From assembly GCA_933822405.4 (NCBI GenBank), contig CAKOGP040002036.1, positions 64,636 through 128,635 on the forward strand: a stretch of 64,000 bases of DNA, given 5' to 3'. Numbering within the stretch: the stretch's first letter is position 1; every line of letters starts with the position of its first letter. The translations under genes were made by a program, and so were the position numbers. The notes beneath the pieces were generated by a model. That model made no database searches. It was not told the DNA's origin and worked only from the letters and a program-made list of their open reading frames with translations. This document shows, in pieces, positions 21,450-34,223 of this stretch. Source of the stretch: Cylindrotheca closterium (Eukaryota > Bacillariophyta > Bacillariophyceae > Bacillariales > Bacillariaceae).

Positions 21450-22420
21450 GAATGAATCGATCGGATAGATGGATGGATGTCGACGGTGACGATCGACATG
21501 GATGGAAGGCAATGGTCCATCGATCGACAATTGAATCACAGCAAATTAACACTCCGACTTTTACCGTGTCGAGAACCTGTCGGAAGATGGCCTCTCGAAA
21601 GAGAGATGCCCACGACACGCACATCATATATACTCCTCAGATGGACAATATGAATATCAACAACAGTCACCATGTCGCAATCATTGGCAAGTTGTCAAAG
21701 ATGGCCTCCTCTTGAAAGATAGAGAGAGACGGCCATGACAAGCATGATATTTGCTGCCGTATCGGGGAGCGGTGATTGATTGATTCATTCGTTCAGCAGA
21801 GAACCAAACTCGAAAACGCCCCTGATCCGCACATCATCCTCATCAGATCGACAACATGAATAAGTCACAACATGAGCGAGTACCAACATTCCAACGATTA
21901 CCTTAACGCAATCAATCGACGAATTGTCAAAGATGGCCTCTTGAAAGAAAGAGACGCCCATGACAAGCATGATATCTGCTGCTGTATTATCGGCGACTGG
22001 CGAGTGATTTTCTCCACAGAGAAGCAAACATCCCTGAACCGCATATCATCCTCGACAGACGAATCGACAATAGGAACAACAAAAGTCCAAACAACATTCC
22101 AACTCGTGCAATGTCGCAATCATCAAAGAATTGTCAAAGATGGCCTCTTGAAAGAGACAGAAACGCCCATGACACGCATGATATTTGCTGCCGTATCGGC
22201 GACTGGCGAGTTCATCAACAGAGAAGCAAACGCCCCTGATCCTCATAACATCTTCGACAGATCGACAATATGAACAATAGCACATGAATGATATCTGCTG
22301 CAGCATCGGCGACTGGCAATTGTGAGTGAGTCTCAACAACAGAGCACAGATCCAAACGCCCCTGATCCGCATATCATCATCCTCGACAGACGAATGAATC
22401 CACTATAGGGATGAATGAAT
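21450..22420. repeat. left array of about 205-230-bp diverged tandem units
   Basis: Recurring landmarks are gtcaaagatggcctc (about 21693, 21926 and 22130), gacgcccatgaca, gcatgatatttgctgccgta, cggcgactggcga and gcaaacgcccctgatccgca. A variant unit near 21585 reads aagatggcctctcgaaag. Short frames inside are conserved only because the repeat is conserved. The same units occur in inverse orientation at 36.2-37.6 kb. Confidence 0.75.
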
Positions 22421-23452
22421 CACGAGAAGATGCGTACATACTAGCAACATTCCGACTCTTCTTACCGAGTCACAATCATTGACGAGCCTATGCATCATTG
22501 GAGGATGCTGGCAAAAAGGCAAGGGAGGGAGGTATTGGGTATGGCAAGATATTGGAACGAGAGGAAGTACAGCAACAGATTGCTCAAAAGCATTTCAATT
22601 TGAAATTAGCAGTAGACTCCAAAGATATATGGCTTATTCATTTCCAAGTCATCCAAAATAAATCACATGGTCCAGAACTTCGAAGCGGTGACGATGGCGA
22701 CTTCCTTGTGAGCAGGATTATCATCAGCGGTTTAATTCCAACGTTTGCATAAAGTCGACAAAGGACTATGTATATTATGCTTGCAGTGCCATGTTGTTCA
22801 AAGCACTTTAGCAAAGTCGTTGCCCGTTGTCTTTTCGGTAGGTGCATTATGAACCCTCTCTCCTCACGCTTTTTGCAGACGAAATCAGCTGGCGATATCA
22901 GCTGATGATATCTCTCAGCGATGATTCATTCATTCCTCCTTCCTCACCATTAAAATACAAAAAAAGGCTGCAATATACAGTATAGTACCAAACACTTTAC
23001 TCCAACCTTGCGTCCCCTCAACAACCATACACCAGCCTCCGCCCGTTTTTGAATTTGCCGCTTTCAACTTTGCAGAGAACGCATAAATGTAGCAGGACCT
23101 GGTACAGTAGGCGGTGTACCGTATATGGGCGGGTCAGGCTTCGTAGTTAGTAAAAAACATTGATAATTTTGAATAAAATGAAGAAGATGCCATCGTACCT
23201 ATAACCGGTACGGTACCTACTGGTATGGTCAGAAATCCCAACTTTTATTGAAATCTCGCTTTCTGGAAATGCGACACGTGTACGACGGACATCGTCCTTA
23301 ACTACAGTCACGAATTCGAAATCATCATTAAATAAAAGTGTGTTTTTGCTACATACATATTATGCATAATATATTTAAGGCCAAGTCAGGGTGTGCAAGA
23401 TGTTTGAAATTTTGTCACGTGAAAAAATAACAAGAATAAAATACAACGATCG
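22421..23452. other. intergenic between repeat array and VWD gene
   Basis: An 84-codon frame from a TTG (22498-22752) has a hydrophilic, helical-looking start (LEREEVQQQIAQKHFN) but no ATG and no recognised relative, so it is at most an orphan exon. The rest is A/T-rich with ACCGGT and GGTACC motifs near 23203 and is presumably the promoter of the gene at 23453. Confidence 0.35.
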
Positions 23453-24852
23453 ATGATGATGATGATGATGATGAAAGTAGTTAACCTGCTCCCATTAGTA
23501 TTAGTGCTGGTAGTAGTAGTAGTAGCAGCAGCAGCAGCAGCCGATGCTGCAACAGCTCCAGAGGCTCCTGCCGATATGACATTCTTTGGTGAAGGTGCTT
23601 GTCGCGCCGAGTTGGATGGCTATCATGATTGGGCGGCTGCCAAGGACATTTATACAGTCCAAGCCTGCGACCTGCTTTGTAGAACAAATGATCCCAACAA
23701 AGGTCTGCGAGGCTTTGTTTTAGATGCCGAGTTCGATCATTGCATTTGTTACTTTGAGGATGGTCTGTCTCCGGGCGAAGGAGGAACTTGTCCACCAGCT
23801 TACACCCGTGACCTTACACCTGGCAATTGCAAGGTCACCAACAATGGAAAAGGTCCTGTGGATTCGTATGAGTCTCATTCGGAGGCTTATTGTTACGCTT
23901 ACAATGCCTTTCCCGGTTCTGAGAGCAATGGAGATCCTCATTGTGAGTATAGTAGTTGTCTTGTATTGTCATTGTATTGTCATTGTATTGTCATTGTATT
24001 GAAATATTTGAGTGTTTGAGTATTGTACGTACATTTGTGGATGTGTTTTACTCACACTTCACTTTACTTGTAACACACTTCACTTTCAACACAGTCCGCA
24101 CCTGGAAGAACGAACATTTCGAATTCCACGGACAATGCGATGTCGTCATGACCTCGGTCAAGAACTTTGTTGCTTCCGCCAACAGCAATCACGAAACAAT
24201 AACCTTGGACCTTGACATTCACCTTCGTACCAAAATGGTGCGTTACTGGAGTTACATTGAAAAGGCTGCCATTCGCATTGGCAATGATATTTTAGAAGTC
24301 GAAGGAATGCCTGATTTCTCTCTCAGCTATTGGATCAACTTTGAACACAAGGGCGAGTTGACGAATCTAGCAGGATTCCCAGTGTCCATTAATGAAAACA
24401 ATGACAAGTACACCATTCATTTGGACGCCATTTTTCCTGGACAAAGGATTGAAATCAAAACCTACAAGGAATTTGTCGGTGTCAAGATTATCGGTGCCAC
24501 ACAAGCCTCCTTTGGCAATGCCGTGGGTATCACTGGAGACTACAAGACTGGTCATACCTACGCACGTGATCAATCCACCATTCTTCATGATTTCAATCAG
24601 CTGGGCCAGGAATGGCAAGTCTTGCCCAGTGATGGCAGATTATTTCATGCCATGGCAGCTCCACAATTCCCAGAACATTGCTACCTTCCAGAAGATCCTC
24701 AAGGACAACGTCAACGTCGTTTGGACGAGTCTAGCATTACCGAAGATCAAGCCGAAGTGGCATGCTCGGGACTTTCGGATGACTTTGATCGCAAGGGTTG
24801 TGTCTACGACATAGTAGCTACTCAAGACTTGGGCATGGTGGGGGCCTACTAG
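23453..24852 (+). CDS. secreted GDPH/VWD-domain protein, left copy
   Basis: Exons are 23453-23942 and 24095-24852, giving 415 residues. The 152-nt intron (GTGAGT..ACAG) interrupts the codon right after the GDPH tetrapeptide (160-163) and contains a short tgtattgtcat repeat. Splicing restores GDPHFRTWKNEHFEFHGQCD. The N-terminus is a run of Met and then a strongly hydrophobic signal peptide (LLPLVLVLVVVVVAAAA). Residues about 40-155 are a Cys-rich module (ACRAEL, CDLLCR, CICYFEDG, YCYAYN) of PAN/WSC-like appearance. Residues 160-370 are VWD-like (HLRTKMVRYWSYIE, IRIGNDILEVEG, SFGNAVGITGDY). The conserved C-terminal segment starts RRLDESSITEDQAE. GDPH sites in mucin VWD domains self-cleave between Asp and Pro, and diatom adhesive-trail proteins carry the same motif. 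A role as extracellular adhesive is inferred. Confidence 0.9.
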
Positions 24853-25636
24853 ATATACATTTCAGAGAAAAAATAAACTATAATTGCAACATTTGCAATG
24901 GCATACCGGTAGGATATAATAATAATAATAATAATAATAATATTTTAAAAAAATAGGCTCTAAATTATTGACAATGCTTTCCTAATAGCTGTCTCGAGTA
25001 CCGTATATATATCATACAATGTGAAGCCAAAGGCAGTACTGTATGTAGTATGTGTATAATATACCGGTAGTCCTACCGTATAGCTATTAGCAGATTACTA
25101 TACCTATAATAATATATTCTGAATATATCGACTGGAAGACGTGGATGTGGAGCGCTCATGAATTTTTTGCCAGTGCCGCGTGTTGGGAATCCCAATTCAA
25201 TTATAATCAATTCAATGAATGAATGAATGAATTGCCAATCATATTTTGACCAATCCGTCCAATTGAACAACTGTGCAAAAGATTTGCTTCAATGTATAGG
25301 TAGCCTCGTCAGCATCCCAATCCATGAGTTGCAACACCATCAATGAATTGCCATTTGCTTCTCAACTGTTGTCATGTATATATATATATGTACCCACACT
25401 TCAATAGTAGGAGGAGGATGGATGGATGGACGAATACATGGATACATGGATACTTGGATGGATGGGTACTGTCAATGCCCTCCATTTTGATCGGTCTGCA
25501 GAAGCTTGAATACGGATCTTCCTCTTCTTCTATTTCTTCTTCCACAATAGCATATTATAGGTATCAGATCCAATTCAATTCAGATCTTGAATCAAATCAA
25601 ATCAATTCAGAATCAATTCAGAATCAATTCAATGTT
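24853..25636. other. 3' region of VWD gene and intergenic DNA
   Basis: A possible poly(A) signal AATAAA lies at 24872-24877, 20 nt after the stop. A (TAA)n microsatellite covers about 24917-24943, and imperfect atccaattcaattcag and ggatggatgga runs lie near 25420-25630. No gene is seen. Confidence 0.45.
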
Positions 25637-26533
25637 TCAATGTTCTACATAGGGATGCAAATATTCTCGTTCCTTTTGTTTTTGCTTCCGTCCCCAGGTA
25701 GCATTCTTGGTGGCTCGTTTCCAAATCTCCGCCGTTTCGGCGACATGACTCAACTTCATGGTTTCGCTGGTCCGTCTTCGGCGGCCCTTGGTCACATTGG
25801 CCATTTTCTTGCCATGATTGCGTTCTGCGAGCGAAAACCCTTGCGATTTTAAAATACCATCGCGATGAGAGGCGGGCATTCGCAATTGGACCATGCTGCG
25901 GGGTGGTTGTGGTCGACCCGATTCGTAATCTTCCAATTGGAATTCCAGCTCGTCCACATGTTCCCAATCAATGGTCACGGGAACTCCGGTGAGTGCGGAA
26001 GGATTGTCTCCCACAATCATGGGATACTCTCGTATTTGAATTTGTGAAAACTTGACCACTATCTTTCTTGGTGGTGAGAGTGGTGTTGTCGATGACAAGT
26101 CGGTCGTTGTAGAGTTTTGCTGCGTTTGTTGCTGCTGTTGTTGCTGCCGAGGTTTGCCCTCAGTTTCAGATTTTTCAGAAGAAACGGACGAGGAGAGACT
26201 CTCCAATTCGGTGCGCATCGTATTGTCCGCTACTGGTGACTTGGGATGTTGTTGCGGACCTTCCATGCCATCGTGGTCATGATCGTGGTCATGATGATGG
26301 TCATGGTCATGGTCATGATCCTCGTCATCATCATGCAGCAGAACATCCGTCTCGGAATCTGTACCGCTCGTGGCAATTTCCATGACATGAGACTCATCAA
26401 TCGATTCGTCACCCGAGAGTCTTCCTAGGTCAATGACTTGACCCGAGTAGTCCACGAGGAATGGTGACATTCTGGTCATTGAGGAGGAAGCAGATTCACT
26501 GGTAAAGCTGTACATCATCAATGATAATGGCAT
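25637..26533 (-). CDS. diatom-expanded REY/GDNP-motif protein, function unknown
   Basis: Intronless, 298 residues. Residues 1-150 are disordered, with an Asp/His repeat (DHDHDHDHHHDHDH near 72-88) and a Gln run. A compact conserved region follows (about 155-290): KFSQIQIREYPMIVGDNPS, then TGVPVTIDWEHVDE, then Arg/Lys-rich segments and EREYLHPYVEH at the end. The combination R-E-Y-x(4)-GDNP-x-(6)-P-[LV]-T-I-x-W is familiar to me from large families of uncharacterised stramenopile, especially diatom, proteins. I know of no assigned biochemical role. There is no signal peptide or membrane span. The His/Asp-rich region could bind metals, which is inference. Confidence 0.82.
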   Translation of the reverse strand: MPLSLMMYSFTSESASSSMTRMSPFLVDYSGQVIDLGRLSGDESIDESHVMEIATSGTDSETDVLLHDDDEDHDHDHDHHHDHDHDHDGMEGPQQHPKSPVADNTMRTELESLSSSVSSEKSETEGKPRQQQQQQQTQQNSTTTDLSSTTPLSPPRKIVVKFSQIQIREYPMIVGDNPSALTGVPVTIDWEHVDELEFQLEDYESGRPQPPRSMVQLRMPASHRDGILKSQGFSLAERNHGKKMANVTKGRRRRTSETMKLSHVAETAEIWKRATKNATWGRKQKQKEREYLHPYVEH

Positions 26534-27288
26534 TAGGCACGGTTCACGGTAGGATTATAATTCTAGATACGACAAAATGTATTTCTATAAAATAGACAAA
26601 CAAACAAACAAACAAACAAACTTTGAACTTTCACAGACAAAAGTGAAAGGGTCTCATATCACAACCAAACAAACTTACCAACCAGCGACTCTTCGGAACT
26701 ATTCTTATCAAATATGCTACTGCACCGACACTTGTACCGGTACTGTAGGTGATTTGCAATTGCAGCGGCAGTATAGTCAAAAAAAACCAGTGTTCCGCCT
26801 TTCCTCCAATGGAACCATCTTCTTATAATCTACCGGAAGTTTGAAAACCTATTATGGCGGATCGCATAATTACGATCAGTGTAATAATACCGGTATAAGT
26901 AACTTTGTACGTGATAATGTAAGATCGCCTTCCATATATAGGTTAAAGAATTCCACTGGGGATTTGAAACATTCGCCAAGTCATCATCCGGTGGGACATC
27001 TACCGGTATTCCTGGGGGACTGAAATATGAGAATGCCAACATTTATATTTCCCTTCCCTCAAAATTGTCACTTGTGATGCGATGGCAGGCCAGACGTTAG
27101 AGGAACGCGAACTCCACATCAATATTTTAATCGATCAATCAATCAATGCGAAACGCATCATCGTCTCGACGACGAGAAGCCGCCCCGTCGTGTCGCAATC
27201 TCTCATATACATACCGGTACCGGCACACAACATTCAAAATCAATACTTTCTTCCAACAGCAAGAAAAACAGCCCAATATCATTCCATC
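26534..27288. promoter_or_regulatory. bidirectional promoter region, REY/GDNP gene (-) and VOC gene (+)
   Basis: This 755-bp spacer lies between divergent genes. It holds an AAAC repeat (about 26596-26622) and several copies of the palindrome TACCGGTA (near 26732, 26888, 27000 and 27212). Upstream in-frame codons from 27082 are ignored because the ATG at 27289 begins a good targeting peptide. Confidence 0.4.
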
Positions 27289-27437
27289 ATGTTTGCTGCT
27301 TCCTCACTTTCCAAGACTGCCACCAAGGCCTTATTTCTACGTTCTTCCTCGGCAGCAGTCCAACAATCATGCAGCAGACCATTCGCATTGCTAGTATCCT
27401 CCTCGTCTTCCTCCTTGCGTCAGAATGCACGTTTCCT

Positions 27438-27469
<32 letters not shown>

Positions 27470-28058
27470 CCCAGCGTCCCTTTGAAATTCTGGGCATTCA
27501 ACAAATAGCCATTGGATCTGCCAATAAATCAGGTTTGGATGCCTTGTGGAAGGGCATCTTTGGATTTGATCAGCCAGTCGCTACCATGCGCATGGAGGCA
27601 GAGAATGTCGTGGAGGACATCTTGAAGGTTGGTACTGCGCCTTTTGAGGTGGAAGTGGATCTCATGGTGCCCATTGATGAAAACAAGAGTCCCAAGGTAC
27701 GTCTTGTTCTTCTTCTTCCGTTATTGCCATTATGGTGATGGTCATGCTGATGGATGTTTTTGTGTCTTCTATCATCATTATACTCACTCACATTCTCAAC
27801 TTCTCATCATAGGTTCATGTCCCTCCGCTCAATCATATTGGATTGTGGGTAGACGACTTGCCCCAAGCAGTCGAATGGATGAAATCACAAGGTGTCCGTT
27901 TCACACCCGGTGGGATTCGACCCGGTGCGGCAGGACATGACATTACCTTTATTCATCCAAAGGGCAATGATGAATTTCCAATTTCTGGAAATGGTGTCTT
28001 GATTGAATTGGTACAAGCACCGCCCGAAGTGATTAGTGCCATGGGCAGCAAAAAGTAG
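27289..28058 (+). CDS. VOC/glyoxalase-superfamily protein, probably mitochondrial
   Basis: Exons are 27289-27696 and 27813-28058, with a 116-nt intron (GTACGT..TAG, phase 0) and 217 residues. Residues 1-65 are Ser/Arg-rich without acids and look like a mitochondrial presequence. Two beta-alpha-beta-beta-beta modules of the vicinal-oxygen-chelate fold follow: [15 protein letters not shown] with [14 protein letters not shown], and [18 protein letters not shown] with [12 protein letters not shown]. The second module has the usual metal-ligand His (LNHIGL) and Glu (IELVQAP), but the first-module His is Gln (IQQIAI). Candidate activities are lactoylglutathione lyase or a methylmalonyl-CoA epimerase-like reaction. 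The sequence alone does not decide between them, and the exact substrate stays open. Confidence 0.88.
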
Positions 28059-28309
28059 AAGTATAAAGCTGTTGTTGGCTTGCTGGATGAAAGATTCTTA
28101 TATATGCCTGCTGAAAGAATGACTAGAACTCAATGACGACTGCCTACAGTATGCAATATGCTTCATAATCCGAATGAATAAGGAACAAAAAAATATCGAT
28201 AGGACCTACAACAAAGCAAAACAAAACAAAAATAATAATGCAAAATAAAATAAATACATATAGCATACGGCAACATTATAGGTCCTAGCGTCACAACAAC
28301 AGATAGAAT

Positions 28310-30800
<2,491 letters not shown>

Positions 30801-31185
30801 TCTGGTTGACCAGCAGCTCTCGGAACGCATCGCAGAGTGAAATGTATTTTATCAACAGAGCAACAATTTTGGATTCCTTCGACTGAAACACACCAATCAT
30901 ACCGGTACGGTATATAGGATTCGATGGATTCATTCTTCATTTCGATTCGCTCTCATCGAACAATCCCATCAACGACAGCTGCCCGAATGTTCTCATCATG
31001 TCAAAGTATCACATTTGTAATACTTTAGGATTCACCAAGCAACATCAGCACAACAGCTAGCATAACACCCTTGACAGAACAAGGCAGGACTCGCTCACTT
31101 CGCTCACCGACCAACTTGGCTTCAAAGAATAAGAAAGATACCAACGAATCAATCAATCGTATCTTTTTCGAACATAATACAAAGG

Positions 31186-31632
31186 ATGAGTTTCCTTTCC
31201 AGAGCTTCCAAGCCTTTCATTATGCTAATGACCTGGGCTTTTCTGATCATTATGATCCATACTACCGAGGCCTTTCAAATGAATCATCCATCATCTTCTT
31301 CTTCACTGGTGCTGCAGCAACGCCAAGAATTCTCACCCTCATCCACAACAAGTCGTCTTTTCAGCAGCTCATCCATCGACTTTTTCTTCCCCGTGCCATT
31401 TGACAATAATGGGCAAGACTACTATCATACCGGTACTGATGCTGGCACTGTGGAGGAGGGACCTTCTTTGGAACTTTACGTCGGTGACTATTACAAAGAC
31501 GAACAGAAGAACAATGACAATAAGAAGAAACCGTTGTTTTCCAAGTTTCGGTCCTTTTCCAAGGGTCTCACCAAACGACAAGAAAGTCAAAAGATGAACC
31601 AACAAGAAATACAGCAAAAAGAACAACAGCTA

Positions 31633-31664
<32 letters not shown>

Positions 31665-32025
31665 ACAGCAACAGCAACAGCAACAACGACCCCGAAGACA
31701 GCGGCCGCAACAACAAGTAGAAGATCAGAAAGACAAAAGCAACAAGAACAGTGACATTCAATGTTACCTAGTCAATTATGATGCCGTCCAAAATGAGGGC
31801 GCCATCCCAGAAGTCTATTGCACCTCCGACAAGGAAGAATTTGCCTGGTACCATGGATGGGACGTCGACGATTTGATCCCTACCGATAAGATGCCGACGC
31901 TTGCCCTCGACTTTTTCGAATGTGCCGAAGGAGCGTCCCATCGAGGCAATCCAGAATGGGAATGCAAAGTGAAGGAAGATGATGATGATGGTGAAGAGAT
32001 GGATTGGAAGAACTTTGGAATTTGA
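31186..32025 (+). CDS. poly-Q protein with possible bipartite plastid signal
   Basis: Intronless, 279 residues. The N-terminus (MSFLSRASKPFIMLM, then a hydrophobic core WAFLIIMIHTTEA) is a likely signal peptide, and the predicted cut precedes Phe (TEA-FQM). Phe at +1 of an ASAFAP-like motif, followed by Ser/Thr-rich sequence, is the hallmark of diatom plastid import. Residues about 145-168 hold a run of about 18 Gln followed by RPRRQRPQQQ. The C-terminal part (about 185-279) is more ordered: DIQCYLVNYDAVQNEG, EEFAWYHGWDVDD and ALDFFECAEGASHRGNPEW, then an acidic end. I do not recognise that domain. The alternative is a secreted protein. The poly-Q length may vary between alleles because the run is CAG/CAA. 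Confidence 0.75.
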
Positions 32026-32696
32026 AAAAAGCATTGTTGCTACAGCAGTAGACAAGGGTCTATGCACCTGAACTGAGACCACTCAATAAGACAGCACAGG
32101 AGCAGACGCTACAAAATCCCAGAAACGGATGATTGATTCAAGAACAGAACAAGAACTACTACAAATTCTACAAAAGAGAGAGGGAGAGGATGAGGGTAAA
32201 GTGACGGGATACTAGATAGCAATGACATACACGAAAGGATGACTCGTCACCACCTCCAAACCCAAGAGACTAGATCATTTTGTATATATACTAATGGATA
32301 TAATAATAATATAATAACCAAACAGGAGTACTAGGCAAGCTCAAAGACTTCATTATGTTCAAAAGTAGGTCGAACGTGTTATACTACTACTACATTCGCC
32401 TGTGAACTAGAACGTTTGTCGCAACGATCGATCGAGTGCGTGCGTTCCTGGTCGCTGGCAAACGTTGATGAGACACCGCACACCAATGATTGAAGCAAGA
32501 TGTACGGGATCAAAATGGTATGATCATGAGCAATGCACAAACAAGAAGAAACCAATATTACATACACCCACAGTATTATATATATATAGAATGAAAACTT
32601 CCCTAAACAAAAATGGTTATATTCAGAATGCACTGCTGTTACATATTATGAATACTCTGTAGTGGTACTGTAATACAAGAGCAAAAAAGAAGTTGC
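32026..32696. other. shared 3' spacer of convergent genes
   Basis: About 670 bp lies between the poly-Q gene (+) and the right VWD gene (-). It is A/T-rich with TATATATATA near 32578 and ATAATAATAT near 32300. No frame of interest is seen. Confidence 0.5.
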
Positions 32697-34223
32697 TTAG
32701 AAGGCACCAGCCATGTCCATATCTTGGGTGGCCAAGATATCATAGACACAATCCTTGCGGTCCAAGGCATCCTTGAGTCCGGCACAGGCGGCTTCCGCTT
32801 GTTCCTCGGTAATGTTGGACTCGTTCAAACGACGTTGACGGTCTCCACGAGGATCTTCGGGCTCAATGCACAATTCTGGGAATTCGGGAGTGGAAGAGGT
32901 GCGGAAGTACTTCTTGTCGGATGGAAGTACTTGCCACTCGCGTCCGAAATCGGTAAAGTCATTCAACTCGGTGATTCCATCACGGGCAAGGGTCTTTCCA
33001 GTCTTGAAGTCTCCCAACATACCAACAGCGTTTCCAAAGGATTCAACGGTGGGCTTGACAAAGTCAACCTTGACGAATTCCTTGAAGGTGGAAAGGGCAA
33101 TCTTTTGTCCTGGGTACTTGGAACTCAAGTCGATTTCGATGCGGTTCTTAGTGATGGAAGTTCCTCGTTGAGAGAACATCTTCACGGGGAAACCAGCGAA
33201 TTCGGTAAGTTCGGCTTGGTACTCGTAGTTGACCCAGTAGTGAGTCTCGACATCAAACTCGGTAGCAGATCCTTCAATCTCAAGAATGTCATTTCCGATA
33301 CGAATCACAGCAGTCTTGATGTAACTCCAGTAACGGACAAGCTTGGTACGGATGTGAACATCAATTCCAAGTCCATTGGCAAATTCTTCATCCTTGGCAA
33401 GGACAAGGTCGCACTGTCCATGGTACTGGATGTGTTCGTCCTTCCAGGTCTTGAAGTGAGGATCGCCACCGCCACCAGGAGTTGGTGGAGGGTTGTTGTC
33501 GCCAACTGGTGCCGGAGTTGGGGCAATGGGGGCAGTGGGAGGTGGTCCGGAAGGAGGGGAGAGAATTGGGGGTTGACTGAGATCGCAAACATCGCAAGTT
33601 CCACCAGCCGGAGGGATCGTGAATGCCCAGGTACGCTCCTTTTTGGATTGTTCATCATCAGGTTTGCCTCCACCACATCTGTACTCATGGTTGAAGCAAT
33701 GGACCTCAGCTTCACACCCCACAGTAGGGTGAAAAGTAAAGTCGAACCGTTTTGGGTTGGGGTCTTCAATAACCGCGTCATTTCCATCCTTGAGAATCCA
33801 GTAAAGAGTGTCACCGGGCTTGCCCTCTTGGCACATCTTGGCTGTGTTGACTCCTCCGCACTTTCCACCAAAGATTTTACCATTGTTCTCTCCATCGAGA
33901 TCGCATTGGCCGTCAGGACCGCTTTGCCCCAATTGAGGGAGACCGGTAAGCTCATCGAACTTGGCGCAGCCAGTCTCAGTGTCGGACTGAGCACACATGT
34001 GACTAAAGTTATCATCCTTCTTTTGACAGTTTCCATGCTCGTTGGACATGTTTCCATCGATAATCATGCAAACTTCGACGGGACAGTCACCGTCAACACA
34101 GCTACTACTAGTCATGGTTTTGAGTTCAAAGTCAACGCAACTCTTTTGTTCATCACAGGTGTCTACTGGGGCAGCACTGACTGTGGCGAGGGCAACCAAC
34201 AAAATCGAACAGAAAAGCTTCAT
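32697..34223 (-). CDS. secreted GDPH/VWD-domain protein, right copy
   Basis: Intronless, 508 residues from the ATG at 34223. The frame is open further upstream, but only this Met starts a signal peptide (MKLFCSILLVALATVSAA). Residues about 20-225 are a Cys-rich module unlike that of the left copy (DTCDEQKSCVDFEL, CGGVNTAKMC, CEAEVHCFNHEYRC, TCDVCDLSQ). Residues 226-250 are a Pro-rich linker. GDPH is at 253-256, followed by a VWD-like domain (FKTWKDEHIQYHGQCD, RTKLVRYWSYIKTAV, SFGNAVGMLGDFKTG). The same C-terminal segment closes it (RRLNESNITEEQAEAAC, then ILATQDMDMAGAF). By eye more than half of the VWD and tail residues match the left copy, but the N-terminal modules differ and the intron after GDPH is absent. 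A secreted adhesive or mucin-like role is inferred. Confidence 0.9.
   Translation of the reverse strand: MKLFCSILLVALATVSAAPVDTCDEQKSCVDFELKTMTSSSCVDGDCPVEVCMIIDGNMSNEHGNCQKKDDNFSHMCAQSDTETGCAKFDELTGLPQLGQSGPDGQCDLDGENNGKIFGGKCGGVNTAKMCQEGKPGDTLYWILKDGNDAVIEDPNPKRFDFTFHPTVGCEAEVHCFNHEYRCGGGKPDDEQSKKERTWAFTIPPAGGTCDVCDLSQPPILSPPSGPPPTAPIAPTPAPVGDNNPPPTPGGGGDPHFKTWKDEHIQYHGQCDLVLAKDEEFANGLGIDVHIRTKLVRYWSYIKTAVIRIGNDILEIEGSATEFDVETHYWVNYEYQAELTEFAGFPVKMFSQRGTSITKNRIEIDLSSKYPGQKIALSTFKEFVKVDFVKPTVESFGNAVGMLGDFKTGKTLARDGITELNDFTDFGREWQVLPSDKKYFRTSSTPEFPELCIEPEDPRGDRQRRLNESNITEEQAEAACAGLKDALDRKDCVYDILATQDMDMAGAF

Noticed and set aside
21872..22273. 133-codon frame in the left array with repeated VKDGLLKE peptides
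   Set aside because: Similar peptides arise in several units but in different frames with stops. The DNA repeat explains them.
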